64,000 nucleotides of DNA, taken from CALMEC01 sp031376485. GTDB taxonomy: Bacteria > Actinomycetota > Thermoleophilia > Miltoncostaeales > Miltoncostaeaceae. The notes under the pieces were generated by a model that was given only the letters and a program-made list of their open reading frames with translations, was not told where the DNA came from and searched no databases. The stretch is from NCBI GenBank assembly GCA_031376485.1, contig JANMDV010000057.1:1-64000 (forward strand), read 5' to 3'. The position numbers were made by a program, and so were the translations under genes. Shown in pieces: positions 48,850 through 57,693 of the stretch (position 1 is its first letter; each line of letters opens with the position of its first letter).

Positions 48850-50046
48850 GTGGCGGACCTGTTGTCCTATGACGAAGCGCTTGCCGTCGTCCTCGCGGCG
48901 TGCCGGCCCGTGGCGACGGAGCGGATCCCGTTGGCAGAGGCCGCGGGACGGGTGCTGGCGGTCGCGCCAGGGGTGACAATGGCGTTGCCGCCGTTTGCCA
49001 ACAGCGCGATGGACGGGTTCGCGTTTCGGATCGCCGACGTCCCCCCCGGGGGAGCGCGATTGCCGCTCGATCCCGGTGTTCCGGCGGGCACGGAGCCGGC
49101 GCCGCTCCGGCCTGGTTTCGCGGTGCCGATCGCGACGGGTGGTCCGATTCCGATCGGCGCCGACACGGTGGTGGCGATCGAGGACGCGATCCGTGTCGAC
49201 GCACACTTGCAGGTGCCGGGGGGACTCACCGGCGGGGCGCATGTACGGGTGGCCGGAAGCGACCTGCCGGTCGGTCCTTCGCCGCTCGCCACAGGCATCC
49301 CCCTGGACTCCGCGGCGGGCGCGGTGCTGGCAGCGATCGGGGCCGTCGAGGTCGAGGTGTTCCGGAGGCCGGTCATCACGGTCCTGGCCACCGGCTCCGA
49401 GCTCGTCCCCCCGAGCGCAACCCCGGGCCCGGCGCAGATCCGTGATGCCAACTCCACCGCGCTGGCCTGGGCGCACACCCGCGCGGGCGGCGCGGTACGG
49501 CAGATGGGAATCGCCGCCGACGATTCGGAAACGCTCCGCCGGTTGCTCGAGGATGCGCTCCGTGCCGATGTCGTCATCACGTGTGCAGGCGTGTCGGTCG
49601 GGGAGCGGGACCTTGTGCGGGCAACGCTGGGCGAGCTGGGGGTCGAGCCGCGGTTCTGGGGGATCGACCTGAAACCTGGCAAGCCCATCGCATTCGGCAT
49701 GGCGGGCGACATCCCGGTCATCGCACTGCCCGGAAACCCCGCTTCGGCGCTCGTGTGCTCCGCGCTCATCGCCGAGCCCGCCACCCGGGCGCGCGCCGGC
49801 TGGTCGGCGCCCGCACCGGACTGGGAGATGGCGACGGCCGGGCAGGGCTGGCCTGTCGCAGAGGGCCGCATGCACGCAGTCCGCTGCCGGCTCGACGCGG
49901 GGGACGACGGGCCGATCGCCACCCCGACCGGCGATCAGCGCTCGCACCGCATCGGGTCCATGGTCGGCGCGACCGCGTTGGCCATGATCGAGGAGCGCCA
50001 CCAGGTGCGCCCCGGCGAGCGCGTGCGCGTCACCCGCATCGGTTGA
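48850..50046 (+). CDS. moeA: Molybdopterin molybdenumtransferase MoeA
   Basis: A 398-residue MoeA. Its motifs in order are LSYDEALAVVLAACRP, PPFANSAMDGFAFR (the family signature), IATGGPIPIGADTVVAIED, the MogA-like domain with VLATGSELVPPSATPGPAQIRDAN and CAGVSVGERDLVRATL, KPGKPIAFG and ALPGNPASALV. The last domain is C-terminal beta. It inserts molybdate into adenylylated molybdopterin made by a MogA-type enzyme, such as the one encoded at 54.8 kb. GTG 48850 is chosen over the open frame to 48778 because a -10 box lies 6 nt upstream. Confidence 0.95.
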   Translation: MADLLSYDEALAVVLAACRPVATERIPLAEAAGRVLAVAPGVTMALPPFANSAMDGFAFRIADVPPGGARLPLDPGVPAGTEPAPLRPGFAVPIATGGPIPIGADTVVAIEDAIRVDAHLQVPGGLTGGAHVRVAGSDLPVGPSPLATGIPLDSAAGAVLAAIGAVEVEVFRRPVITVLATGSELVPPSATPGPAQIRDANSTALAWAHTRAGGAVRQMGIAADDSETLRRLLEDALRADVVITCAGVSVGERDLVRATLGELGVEPRFWGIDLKPGKPIAFGMAGDIPVIALPGNPASALVCSALIAEPATRARAGWSAPAPDWEMATAGQGWPVAEGRMHAVRCRLDAGDDGPIATPTGDQRSHRIGSMVGATALAMIEERHQVRPGERVRVTRIG

Positions 50047-50094
50047 CACGAGGCCGCCTCGGCGTCCACGGTTCAATCCGGGCCCGGCCTCAGG

Positions 50095-50838
50095 TCAGGG
50101 GCTCTTCTTCTTCCTCTTCTTTTTCTTCTTCTTCGGCACGGACCCGTCGTGTGGGGAGTCGTCGGGCGCCACAGGCGTGGTTGGGGCCGGGTCCTGCGCA
50201 ATCACCGGCGCCGGCTTGGCGCGGACAGACTCGCGCCCTGTGCCGGCGACGGCCACAGGTGCCGCGGCGCGCCCGGACAGCCCGATCGCCGACAGGACCT
50301 CCGTACGCCATGTCTCGGCGAACCCGGGTGCATCCGGATCGACGCCCAGCAGACGTGCGGCGCCCGGGTGAGAGATGGGGAACCAGCACATCGCGAGCCC
50401 GACGAGCGCAGCACGGTCGCGGTCCGGGCCGAGCCCCTCGAGCGCGTCGCGAAGTGCCTCCGCATGGGGCTCGCCGGCCACGGCGCCGTCCGCGCGGTCG
50501 ATGAGCCGCACAAGCGACGCACGTGATGTGAGGAGGGACAGGAACGCGTCGACGGTCTGGCTGACCCGCTCGGCCGGCGTACGGCCCCCCACGGCATCGC
50601 GGACACGCAGGGTCTCGGCCAACATGCGCATGGTCGCAGCCGCGCGCCCCACCACGACCTGGTGCAGGGCCTCCTTGGACCCAAAGAAGTAGCCCGGCGT
50701 CCCCCGCGAGACACCGGCGGCCGCACCGACCTGCGCCATCGTGACGGCGTCGTAGCCGTGCTCGGCGAACAGGGATTCGGCGGCGTCCAGAATGGCGGCG
50801 CGTGAACGATCCGCGTCGCGCTGTCTGGGTTGTTCCAC
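50095..50838 (-). CDS. TetR-family regulator with polylysine tail
   Basis: A 247-residue TetR-type repressor. The helix-turn-helix is at about 12-58 (AILDAAESLFAEHGYDAVTM, then VGAAAGVSRGTPGYFFGSK). The ligand domain follows to about residue 195, and then a Pro/Ala linker and a terminal run KKKKKKRKKKSP. The tail is encoded by a polypyrimidine tract at 50101-50137 on the plus strand and could add nonspecific DNA binding. GTG 50838 has GGAGG upstream. It is convergent with moeA. Next on the same strand upstream is the M28-like gene, 35 bp away. Confidence 0.9.
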   Translation of the reverse strand: MEQPRQRDADRSRAAILDAAESLFAEHGYDAVTMAQVGAAAGVSRGTPGYFFGSKEALHQVVVGRAAATMRMLAETLRVRDAVGGRTPAERVSQTVDAFLSLLTSRASLVRLIDRADGAVAGEPHAEALRDALEGLGPDRDRAALVGLAMCWFPISHPGAARLLGVDPDAPGFAETWRTEVLSAIGLSGRAAAPVAVAGTGRESVRAKPAPVIAQDPAPTTPVAPDDSPHDGSVPKKKKKKRKKKSP

Positions 50839-50873
50839 GGTCCTCCGATCCCACGAACTTGCCGAACGCCAAG

Positions 50874-52580
50874 CTACCGCGCGTGTCGGATGGCACGGGT
50901 GCCCCCGCGGCCCCGCACCAACCCCTTGCGCGCGCGAAACGCGACCAACGTGCTGAGTGACCAGACGCAGACGCCGACGAGGACCGCGAGAATCGGCCCG
51001 GCCAAGCCCCTGGCACCCGAGACCGACGTCTCACAGAGGTACCAGACCGCAAACACGGGGTTACGGTCGATGTCCGAGGCGGTCATCAGCACCACTGCGA
51101 TCGGCGCCGACAGCGCAAGGGCCGCGAGGGCTCCGACGTGCCACCGGCGGGGCACGACCGTCGCCGCGAGCGCCGCGTGCGCCGCGGGCAGGATCAGCAC
51201 GAGCGCAAAGGGGGTGAACCACCACGCGACGAGCGTGATGAGCCCGAGCCACACGAGCGCGCCTGCCGCCTCGGCCGGGGAGTTCGCGCCGGTGGCGATG
51301 ACGCGCGGACGCACCCACAGCCACACGACCAGCGCCACAAGCGCCAGGAACAGCATCACGAGCACCGCGCGCCCACCCACAGCGAGTTCGGCGGGCGACG
51401 GCGGGCGACCGACGTTCGGTGGCCGCAGTACCCCCCACATCGTCATCAGGTGCGCCAGAAGGAGCACCGCAAGCGGGGTGACGAACCGCCACGCGACGGC
51501 TCGCAGCCCCACTGAGAGCCGCACCCGGGCCCTGCGGACGCGGGCGGCCGCGTCGAGCGCCATCACCAGGAGCGGAAGTGCGAGCAAGAGCAGCGCAAGG
51601 CGACCGACCGAGGGGCGCAGCACCCTCCCGGCGTAGGCAAGCGCAGCGTCAGGGCTGTTGGCACGCTCGATCGCATCGATGCGGTTGATCAGGTGGAGCG
51701 TCGCGGTCCCCGCGGCGCCGACCCGCAGCGGGTCGAGCGGCGACGTATCGGCCACCGGCACGGACTCGTCGCGTCCCGAAAGCGTCACGGCCGGAATCCC
51801 GAGATCGATCGCTGCACGTTGATCACCACGGGTCTCGGGTGCCGCCAGACGCACGAGTTGCTCTCCGAACGAGGGGAGGGGGCTGGCGACAAAACCTGCG
51901 CTTTGCATCGAACGCTCCGCCAATTGACGCAGCGCGAGGGCCTGCCTGCCCGCGCCCTCGGACCAGAGGTGGAACTCACGACCCGTCCCCTCGGCGGGAG
52001 CATCCAGGATGACCACGCCCGCGATACGAGAACGCTCCACGCTTCTGAGGTACCAGCGAAGCCCGGCGTTGCCGAGCGACGTCCCGTCGACCGACAGGAA
52101 GATGAGCCGATGGCGATACCTGCTCTTCGCCGCCGTACGGGCGAGTTCGACGAGTATCGCCGTACTGGACGCGCCGACCGCCACCCCACGGGGAGTGTCG
52201 CGACGGGCGACGATCAGGATGTTGCGCTGGGACCTGGCCTCCGCCGTGGCCGGCTGCGTGAAGAACACATTCGCCAGTGAGAGTTCGGCTCCGCGTGCCC
52301 GTGCGAGAAAGGGCTGGACGGCGACGCGGTTGCCCTGGTCGAGCTCGTCGAAGCGCGCCCGGACCCACTCGGTGCCCGCCCGGGCCCCCGATGTCCCCGG
52401 CGCACGCGCCGGTGCGACCTTTGCGAGATCCGCCGCCGCCCTGACGGCGTCCGCCGCAATGAACGTCGCGACCCCACTGGGTTCGACATCCTCCGAGGGC
52501 GGCTCGAGGGTCAGGAACGCCACGAGCAGTGCGACGACCGCCACGAGCCAAGCTTGGAGATAGAGCCGTCTGTTGAGCAT
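50874..52580 (-). CDS. M28-like membrane protein, probably without peptidase activity
   Basis: A 568-residue protein (575 if started at GTG 52601). A TM anchor is at the N-terminus, an M28/transferrin-receptor-like exported domain covers about 30-310, and about seven TM helices follow. In active M28 enzymes the first zinc ligands lie in an AHxDS...ADDNASG pattern. Here the aligned stretch is IVARRDTPRGVAVGASSTAI, with His replaced by Arg and the paired Asp absent. LIFLSVDGTSLGNAG follows where the catalytic Glu strand should be. It may bind peptides or sugars, or be structural. Divergent from otsA across a tandem repeat. Confidence 0.75.
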   Translation of the reverse strand: MLNRRLYLQAWLVAVVALLVAFLTLEPPSEDVEPSGVATFIAADAVRAAADLAKVAPARAPGTSGARAGTEWVRARFDELDQGNRVAVQPFLARARGAELSLANVFFTQPATAEARSQRNILIVARRDTPRGVAVGASSTAILVELARTAAKSRYRHRLIFLSVDGTSLGNAGLRWYLRSVERSRIAGVVILDAPAEGTGREFHLWSEGAGRQALALRQLAERSMQSAGFVASPLPSFGEQLVRLAAPETRGDQRAAIDLGIPAVTLSGRDESVPVADTSPLDPLRVGAAGTATLHLINRIDAIERANSPDAALAYAGRVLRPSVGRLALLLLALPLLVMALDAAARVRRARVRLSVGLRAVAWRFVTPLAVLLLAHLMTMWGVLRPPNVGRPPSPAELAVGGRAVLVMLFLALVALVVWLWVRPRVIATGANSPAEAAGALVWLGLITLVAWWFTPFALVLILPAAHAALAATVVPRRWHVGALAALALSAPIAVVLMTASDIDRNPVFAVWYLCETSVSGARGLAGPILAVLVGVCVWSLSTLVAFRARKGLVRGRGGTRAIRHAR

Positions 52581-52635
52581 TCGGAGGGAGCCACGGGCCA
52601 CACGTGGGCCCTACTTGCTAGCACGGTGGACCATA

Positions 52636-52820
52636 CGCCGCATTCACCACGGCTCTTGGTCGGCCTATTCCTGGCCCTTCGGGCCACTCAAACGCTGACT
52701 GCGGCTGGACTTCCAAACGCCGCATTCACCACGGCTCTTGGTCGGCCTATTCCTGGCCCTTCGGGCCACTCAAACGCTGACTGCGGCTGGATTTCCAAAC
52801 GCCGCATTCATTATTCATTA
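52636..52820. repeat. 82-bp tandem repeat with internal hairpin
   Basis: The unit beginning CGCCGCATTCACCACGGCTC starts at 52636 and again at 52718. A third, partial unit starts at 52800 and runs into ATTATTCATTACGG. The first two units differ at one position near their ends (GGACTTCC against GGATTTCC). Each full unit contains the perfect hairpin TGGCCC-TTC-GGGCCA. It fills most of the 296-bp divergent gap between the M28-like and otsA genes. I recognise no RNA gene in it. Confidence 0.85.
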
Positions 52821-52897
52821 CGGCGGGCTCTGCAGTCGGCCCTCCTCAGGGTGGCTGGGTAGAGTGTCGTGCCGACGTCGGAAGCGGGCCCCACGAC

Positions 52898-54379
52898 ATG
52901 CAGTCACTGATCCTCGTGTCAAATCGCGGCCCTGCCACGTTCGAGCGGCGGGGGCGGCGTCCGCGCACCGTCACGCGCGGTGGTGGTGGGCTTGTCAGCG
53001 CGCTGTCGGGGCTGATCGAGCACACCCCGGCACTGTGGGTGTCGGCCGCGATCACACCCGAGGACGCGGTGGTGGCAGAGGAGGCCGGCGGCGGCTCGTT
53101 CGCCCTTCCCGACATCGGTGTCGGTACGCGGGGCCGGTTCGTCGTGCTCGACCCGGAGACCTACCACGCGTACTACAACGTCATCGCCAACCCAATGCTG
53201 TGGTTCATCCAGCACTACCTGTGGGACCTCTCGAACGCCCCGGATGTGCGCCGGCAGGAGTTGGACGCATGGGAGTACGGCTATGTGGCGGCCAACCACG
53301 CGTTTGCCGAGGCGGTGATCGCCGAGCTCCCCGCGCAGGCGGAGACCGTCGTGATGATCCACGACTACCACCTGTACGTCGCGCCCAGCATCATCCGGGC
53401 AGCGCGTCCTGACGCACTCCTGCATTTCTTCGTCCACATCCCATGGCCCCAGCCGGACGCGTGGCGGGTGCTGCCCCCGCACATCCGCGAGACGATTCTG
53501 CGCGGGCTCTTGGCCAACGACATCGTGTCGTTTCACACCCGCCGCTATGCCCGCAACTTTCTGTTGACGTGCGAGGAACTCTTGGACATCCGCGTCGACT
53601 ACCGGCGACGCCAGGTCTCGTGGGACGGGCGAGACGTGTGGATCCGCTCGTATCCGATCTCGATCAACGCCCCGATGTTCCAGAAGATGTCCCAAAGCCC
53701 CGAGGTCGCCGTCGAGGAGAAGCACGTCCTGCGCCGCCGTCGCAAGTACATGGTCTGCCGTGTCGACCGCACGGATCTGTCCAAGAACATCCTGCGCGGG
53801 TTCAAGGCGTTCGACCGTTTCTTGGATCAGCACCCCGAGTTCGCCGAACAGATCACGTTCACGGCCATGCTGCAGCCGTCACGCCAGGACGTAGACGAGT
53901 ACGTGGAATACGTCCAGAAGATCCGCGACCTGGTCAGCTACATCAACACCAAGCACGGCAACACCGACTGGATGCCGATCGACCTGCGCTTCGAGAGCAA
54001 CCTGGCCCGTGCCGTCGCGATTTACAAACACTACGACGTCTTGATGGTCAACCCGGTATTCGACGGGATGAACCTTGTCGCCAAGGAGGCGCCGATCGTC
54101 AACGAACGCGACGGCGTGCTGATCCTGTCCGAGAACACCGGGGCACACGAGGAGATCGGGTCGTTCGCGCTGTCGGTCAACCCCTTCGACATCGAATCGC
54201 AGGCGGCGGCGCTGTACGAGGCGTTGACGATGGATCCGGCCGAGCGCGCCAGCCGTGCCGACCAGATGCGCCGAATCGTCAACGAGAACGACGTGACGAA
54301 GTGGCTTGCCGCCCAGCAGACCGACATCGCGCGTAAGCAGAGCAAGGCGCATGCCACCCCCACGAAGCGAGAAGAATGA
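52898..54379 (+). CDS. otsA: Alpha,alpha-trehalose-phosphate synthase (GT20)
   Basis: A 493-residue GT20 enzyme. Its N-terminal LILVSNRGP opens the family, followed by a GGGGLVSALSGL loop that binds the glucose phosphate, WFIQHYLWDL, the HDYHLY motif, FFVHIPWPQPD, the Arg/Lys pair region after VCRVDRTDLSKNI, and VNPVFDGMNLVAKE. It would make trehalose-6-phosphate from UDP/ADP-glucose and glucose-6-phosphate; glucosylglycerol-type relatives are the alternative. No OtsB phosphatase is adjacent. The stop overlaps moaC (ATGA). A -10-like TAGAGT lies at 52860-52865. Confidence 0.9.
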   Translation: MQSLILVSNRGPATFERRGRRPRTVTRGGGGLVSALSGLIEHTPALWVSAAITPEDAVVAEEAGGGSFALPDIGVGTRGRFVVLDPETYHAYYNVIANPMLWFIQHYLWDLSNAPDVRRQELDAWEYGYVAANHAFAEAVIAELPAQAETVVMIHDYHLYVAPSIIRAARPDALLHFFVHIPWPQPDAWRVLPPHIRETILRGLLANDIVSFHTRRYARNFLLTCEELLDIRVDYRRRQVSWDGRDVWIRSYPISINAPMFQKMSQSPEVAVEEKHVLRRRRKYMVCRVDRTDLSKNILRGFKAFDRFLDQHPEFAEQITFTAMLQPSRQDVDEYVEYVQKIRDLVSYINTKHGNTDWMPIDLRFESNLARAVAIYKHYDVLMVNPVFDGMNLVAKEAPIVNERDGVLILSENTGAHEEIGSFALSVNPFDIESQAAALYEALTMDPAERASRADQMRRIVNENDVTKWLAAQQTDIARKQSKAHATPTKREE

Positions 54380-54849
54380 CCGACGACAAGTCGCACCTGG
54401 ACAAACACGGCAATGCCCGCATGGTGGGGGTCGGGCACAAACCGATACAGATCCGCCGCGCCCGCGCCTGGGCCCAAGTCAAGATGACCACGGACGCAGC
54501 GCGCGCGATCAGCGACGGCGCCCTGCCCAAGGGTGACGCCGCAGCCGTCGCCCGCATCGCCGGGATCATGGCGGCCAAGCGCACATCGGATCTGATCCCG
54601 TTGTGCCATCCGCTGCCGATCGAGCGGGTGGCGGTCGACGTGACGAGCGCACCCGACGAGGGCCTGGTCACGATCGAGGCGACGGTCGAGACATCGGCCA
54701 AGACCGGCGTCGAGATGGAGGCCCTGACCGCCGCGGCGATCGCTGCGCTCGCCATCTACGACATGGTCAAGGGTGTCGATCGCGGGGTCGAGATCGTCGG
54801 TGTCCGCCTGCTCGAAAAAACCAAGCAGGATCTCGTCGAAGCCCCGTGA
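54376..54849 (+). CDS. moaC: Cyclic pyranopterin monophosphate synthase MoaC
   Basis: A 157-residue MoaC with the active-site segment AAKRTSDLIPLCHPLPIE, the TGVEMEALTA motif and the C-terminal YDMVKGVDRG with catalytic Lys. With MoaA it converts GTP to cyclic pyranopterin, the first step of molybdenum cofactor synthesis. The start shares bases with the otsA stop, and its stop overlaps the MogA/MoaB gene by GTGA. No moaA, moaD or moaE is in the window. Confidence 0.95.
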   Translation: MTDDKSHLDKHGNARMVGVGHKPIQIRRARAWAQVKMTTDAARAISDGALPKGDAAAVARIAGIMAAKRTSDLIPLCHPLPIERVAVDVTSAPDEGLVTIEATVETSAKTGVEMEALTAAAIAALAIYDMVKGVDRGVEIVGVRLLEKTKQDLVEAP

Positions 54850-55352
54850 ACCTGGCCATCGTCACCGTGTCAACCCGGGCCGCGGCAGGCATCTATGACG
54901 ATCGCTCAGGCGAACTGCTCGTCGCGCTCGCCACGGGCGCCGGCCACGCCGTCGTCCGCCGCGAGCTGGTGCCTGACGGCGAGGCGCAGCTCGCCGAGCT
55001 GCTGCGGACGCTGTGCACCGACCCCGCGGTCGACCTGGTGATCACGACCGGGGGAACGGGCCTGACGCCGATGGACCGCACACCGGAGGCCACAGCGACG
55101 ATCTGCGACCGCATCGTTCCCGGTATCGGCGAGGCGATACGCAACGCGTCGGTCGCGACCGTTCCCTACGCGATGCTCTCGCGAGGGATCGCCGGCATCT
55201 GCGACGAAACCCTGATCGTCAACCTGCCGGGCTCGCCCGGGGGCGCAGCCGACGGGTGGGCCGTCGTCGCCGGGGTCGCAGCGCACGCGGTTTCGCAGAT
55301 CCGGGGCGGCGATCATCCGCCTCCGGGGCTGTCAAGCCGCGACGGCTCCTGA
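54846..55352 (+). CDS. Molybdenum cofactor biosynthesis protein, MogA/MoaB family
   Basis: A 168-residue single-domain molybdopterin-binding protein: AIVTVSTRAAAGIYDDRSG, the signature VITTGGTGLTPMDRTPEAT and VNLPGSPGGAADGW. It adenylylates molybdopterin before MoeA inserts molybdenum. GTG 54846 overlaps the moaC stop. MoaB and MogA cannot be told apart reliably here. Together with moaC and the distant moeA it shows that the organism makes molybdenum enzymes. Confidence 0.93.
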   Translation: MNLAIVTVSTRAAAGIYDDRSGELLVALATGAGHAVVRRELVPDGEAQLAELLRTLCTDPAVDLVITTGGTGLTPMDRTPEATATICDRIVPGIGEAIRNASVATVPYAMLSRGIAGICDETLIVNLPGSPGGAADGWAVVAGVAAHAVSQIRGGDHPPPGLSSRDGS

Positions 55353-55475
55353 CCGATACTCAATTGCATGCAGGAAGTTCCCTGCCGAGACCCAACCTCT
55401 GAGTGAGGGTGTCGTTCGTTCGCGCCCGCGACCGGGCTGCCCGCTCAATCCGCATACGTGCCAAAGGAGATCCCC

Positions 55476-56423
55476 TTGCGTCGACGCCACCGGTTCGTTC
55501 TCGTCCCCCTCGCCCTGTTCGGCCTCGTCGGAGCCGGATGCGGCGGCGGTGACAGCGCAGCGGACAAATCGCCGACCCCGGCGGCGTCCTCGGGCGATGC
55601 CAAGACGATCCTCTCGTCGGTCACACTCTCCACCCAACAGGGACCCCAGAAGATCGACCTCGAGGTCGGGGTCACGCTGAAGGGGACACTCAAAGAGCCG
55701 ATGCTGGCGGCATTCCTGGGCGACGGCGCAATCTCTTTGAACCTCAGCGGTCCGATCGACCCGGCGGCCAAGGCGGCCGACCTGACGTTCGACGTCAAAG
55801 CGGGCAAAGTCAACCTGGCCGGCGGGCTCCGTCTGGCCGGCGACAAGGCGTTCCTGAAGCTCAAAGACAAGTGGTACGCACTGCCCGCCGACGCGCTCAA
55901 GGGCACATCGAGCGGGGCCGAGAACATCGACCCCACCAAGATTCTGGCGGCCCTCGGCGACCCGAGCGAACTGATCGACGACGTCGTCGTCGTGGGCACC
56001 GAGGACATCGAGGGCATCACCACCGACCACCTCACCGGCGATCTGGACATGGCGGCGCTCGTCAAGGCCATCGCCCGCATCGCGGAGTCGCTCGGCCCCG
56101 GCGCGACCGGACCCATCGATGCCAAGGAGATCGCCAAAGCGACCGCGCAAATCGAAAAATCCGTCACGAACGCCAAAGTGGCGCTGTGGATCGGTCGCGA
56201 GGACAAGCAGGTCCATCGCTTCAAGATCGACCTGAGCGCGGTCCTGGACGACACGACCAAGGCGTCGAGCGGACTCGATGGGCTGGACGTCGCGGCAACC
56301 CTGACGTCGACCCCCACGGATTCGCCCAAGGTCGAAGCCCCGGAGGGAGCCGGCACGGAGAAAGATCTGCAGACCGACATCCTCCCGATCCTGCTCGGCG
56401 GTTTGGGCGGCGCAACGCCGTAG
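55476..56423 (+). CDS. Lipoprotein, LppX/LprG-like
   Basis: A 315-residue lipoprotein. A basic n-region (LRRRHRFVLVP) and hydrophobic core lead to the lipobox LVGAGC. A Ser/Ala/Pro linker and a beta-rich domain with repeated LxxDxxFD-type strands (AADLTFDVKAGKVNLAGGL) follow, like mycobacterial LppX/LprAFG half-barrels that carry lipids. AAGGAG is placed for the TTG at 55476; an in-frame GTG at 55458 would put that ribosome-binding site inside the gene, so I prefer the TTG. A 13-bp hairpin follows the stop. Confidence 0.72.
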   Translation: MRRRHRFVLVPLALFGLVGAGCGGGDSAADKSPTPAASSGDAKTILSSVTLSTQQGPQKIDLEVGVTLKGTLKEPMLAAFLGDGAISLNLSGPIDPAAKAADLTFDVKAGKVNLAGGLRLAGDKAFLKLKDKWYALPADALKGTSSGAENIDPTKILAALGDPSELIDDVVVVGTEDIEGITTDHLTGDLDMAALVKAIARIAESLGPGATGPIDAKEIAKATAQIEKSVTNAKVALWIGREDKQVHRFKIDLSAVLDDTTKASSGLDGLDVAATLTSTPTDSPKVEAPEGAGTEKDLQTDILPILLGGLGGATP

Positions 56424-56433
56424 CCATCTCGCT

Positions 56434-56469
56434 CGCGGGTTCCGGCAGCCACGACCGCCGGAACCCGCG
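56434..56469 (+). terminator. Hairpin terminator after the lipoprotein gene
   Basis: A perfect 13-bp stem, CGCGGGTTCCGGC, 10-nt loop, GCCGGAACCCGCG, starting 11 nt after the stop codon. No T-tract. Confidence 0.75.
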
Positions 56470-56524
56470 TCGGCACACGAGTTCCCCTGCGCGACCGTTT
56501 TCGGGACTCCCGGCCACACTGGGG

Positions 56525-56530
56525 TACCCT
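56525..56530 (+). promoter_or_regulatory. -10 box for the 56.5-59.9 kb operon
   Basis: TACCCT ends 8 nt before ATG 56539, a leaderless arrangement. The next operon also has TACCCT (60004-60009), 11 nt before its GTG at 60021. Confidence 0.45.
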
Positions 56531-56538
56531 TGCGCGCG

Positions 56539-57693
56539 ATGCCCAGTCCGCACCGCCTCGAGATCTCTGCAATGGGGGCGGTCCGGCCACCTGTCGAGAC
56601 CGTGCTCGCCTCCGCCCGTCGACGCGAGGAGCAGGGGTTCGACGCCATCTGGTGGGCCGATCACTTCCTGCACTGGTTCCCGACCTCCATCTGGACACCG
56701 GATCTGGTCCCGCAGGCCGCGGCCGGCCAGTCCAACCCGCACGTGTGGTTCGACCCGTTCCCGGTCATCGCGGCGGCCGCGAGCGTCACGAGCGACATCC
56801 GCCTGGGGGTCGGCGTCACGGACCTGGTGCGACGCCATCCCGCGGTGCTCGCCCAGACCGCGCTGACCCTGGACCATCTGAGCGGGGGCCGATTCATCCT
56901 GGGCGTCGGCTCGGGTGAGTCGCTCAACCTCGATCCGGTGGGATTGGGCAACGAGCGCCCCCTGGCCCGCCTGACCGAAGGGCTCAAGGTCATCCGAGCC
57001 CTGTTCGACGCACCCGACCCGATCGACTTCGACGGCGAATTCACTACCCTGCGCGGAATGACGCTCGGGCTCCGGCCACACGGCGCGCTCCCACCGCCGG
57101 TGTGGGTTGCGGCGCACCGCCCCAAGGGGCTCGCGCTCGCCGGGCGCACCGCCGACGGATGGATCCCCTTGGCGACCGACCCCAAGACGTACTCCGCGAT
57201 GCTCGATCAGGTCAGGGCGGCCGCCCGCACCGCCGGCCGCGCCGATGACGCCGTCACCCCGGGTCTTTACGCACGCGTGGTGCTCGCAGACGACCGTGAC
57301 ACCGCCGATCGCATCATCGACGACTCGCTGCTGATGCGGTTCATCGCTCTGACCCGCCCGGCAGAAGCCTATGCCGCGCGCGGCGCCGAGCACCCCCTGG
57401 GCGCAGGCGCATTCGGCCTGACGAGCTTTCTGCCGACTCGATACGGTCGGGACGAGGCGCTCGCCCTGGCCGGACAGGTTCCGCGCGATGTGGTTCGCGA
57501 CACCGTCATCTCGGGCACCCCTGACGATGTGACGGCCGCCATCACGCGGTTTGTCACGGCGGGCGCGCGCCACGTGCAGCTGACCAACATGACCCCGCTT
57601 GCCGCACCGGGCCACGCGGCCGAAAGCGAAGCGCTGTTGGGCGACGTCGTCACCCAACTTCGCGCCGCGCACTCAACGGAGGATCTCCACTGA
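56539..57693 (+). CDS. Luciferase-like F420-type oxidoreductase
   Basis: A 384-residue LLM-class TIM barrel. It starts HRLEISAMGAVRPPVETVL, then FDAIWWADHFLHWFP, TSDIRLGVGVTDLVRRHPAV, LSGGRFILGVGSGESLN and PVWVAAHRPKGLALAGRTADGWI. The SGESLN segment and WADH motif resemble F420-dependent glucose-6-phosphate dehydrogenase/hydroxymycolate reductase-type proteins, so F420 is likely the cofactor. Substrate unknown. First gene of an operon with two secreted proteins. Confidence 0.88.
   Translation: MPSPHRLEISAMGAVRPPVETVLASARRREEQGFDAIWWADHFLHWFPTSIWTPDLVPQAAAGQSNPHVWFDPFPVIAAAASVTSDIRLGVGVTDLVRRHPAVLAQTALTLDHLSGGRFILGVGSGESLNLDPVGLGNERPLARLTEGLKVIRALFDAPDPIDFDGEFTTLRGMTLGLRPHGALPPPVWVAAHRPKGLALAGRTADGWIPLATDPKTYSAMLDQVRAAARTAGRADDAVTPGLYARVVLADDRDTADRIIDDSLLMRFIALTRPAEAYAARGAEHPLGAGAFGLTSFLPTRYGRDEALALAGQVPRDVVRDTVISGTPDDVTAAITRFVTAGARHVQLTNMTPLAAPGHAAESEALLGDVVTQLRAAHSTEDLH

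Noticed and set aside
52636..52820. tRNA or CRISPR array
   Set aside because: No tRNA cloverleaf or TTC-arm consensus, and the units are contiguous 82-bp tandem repeats without spacers.
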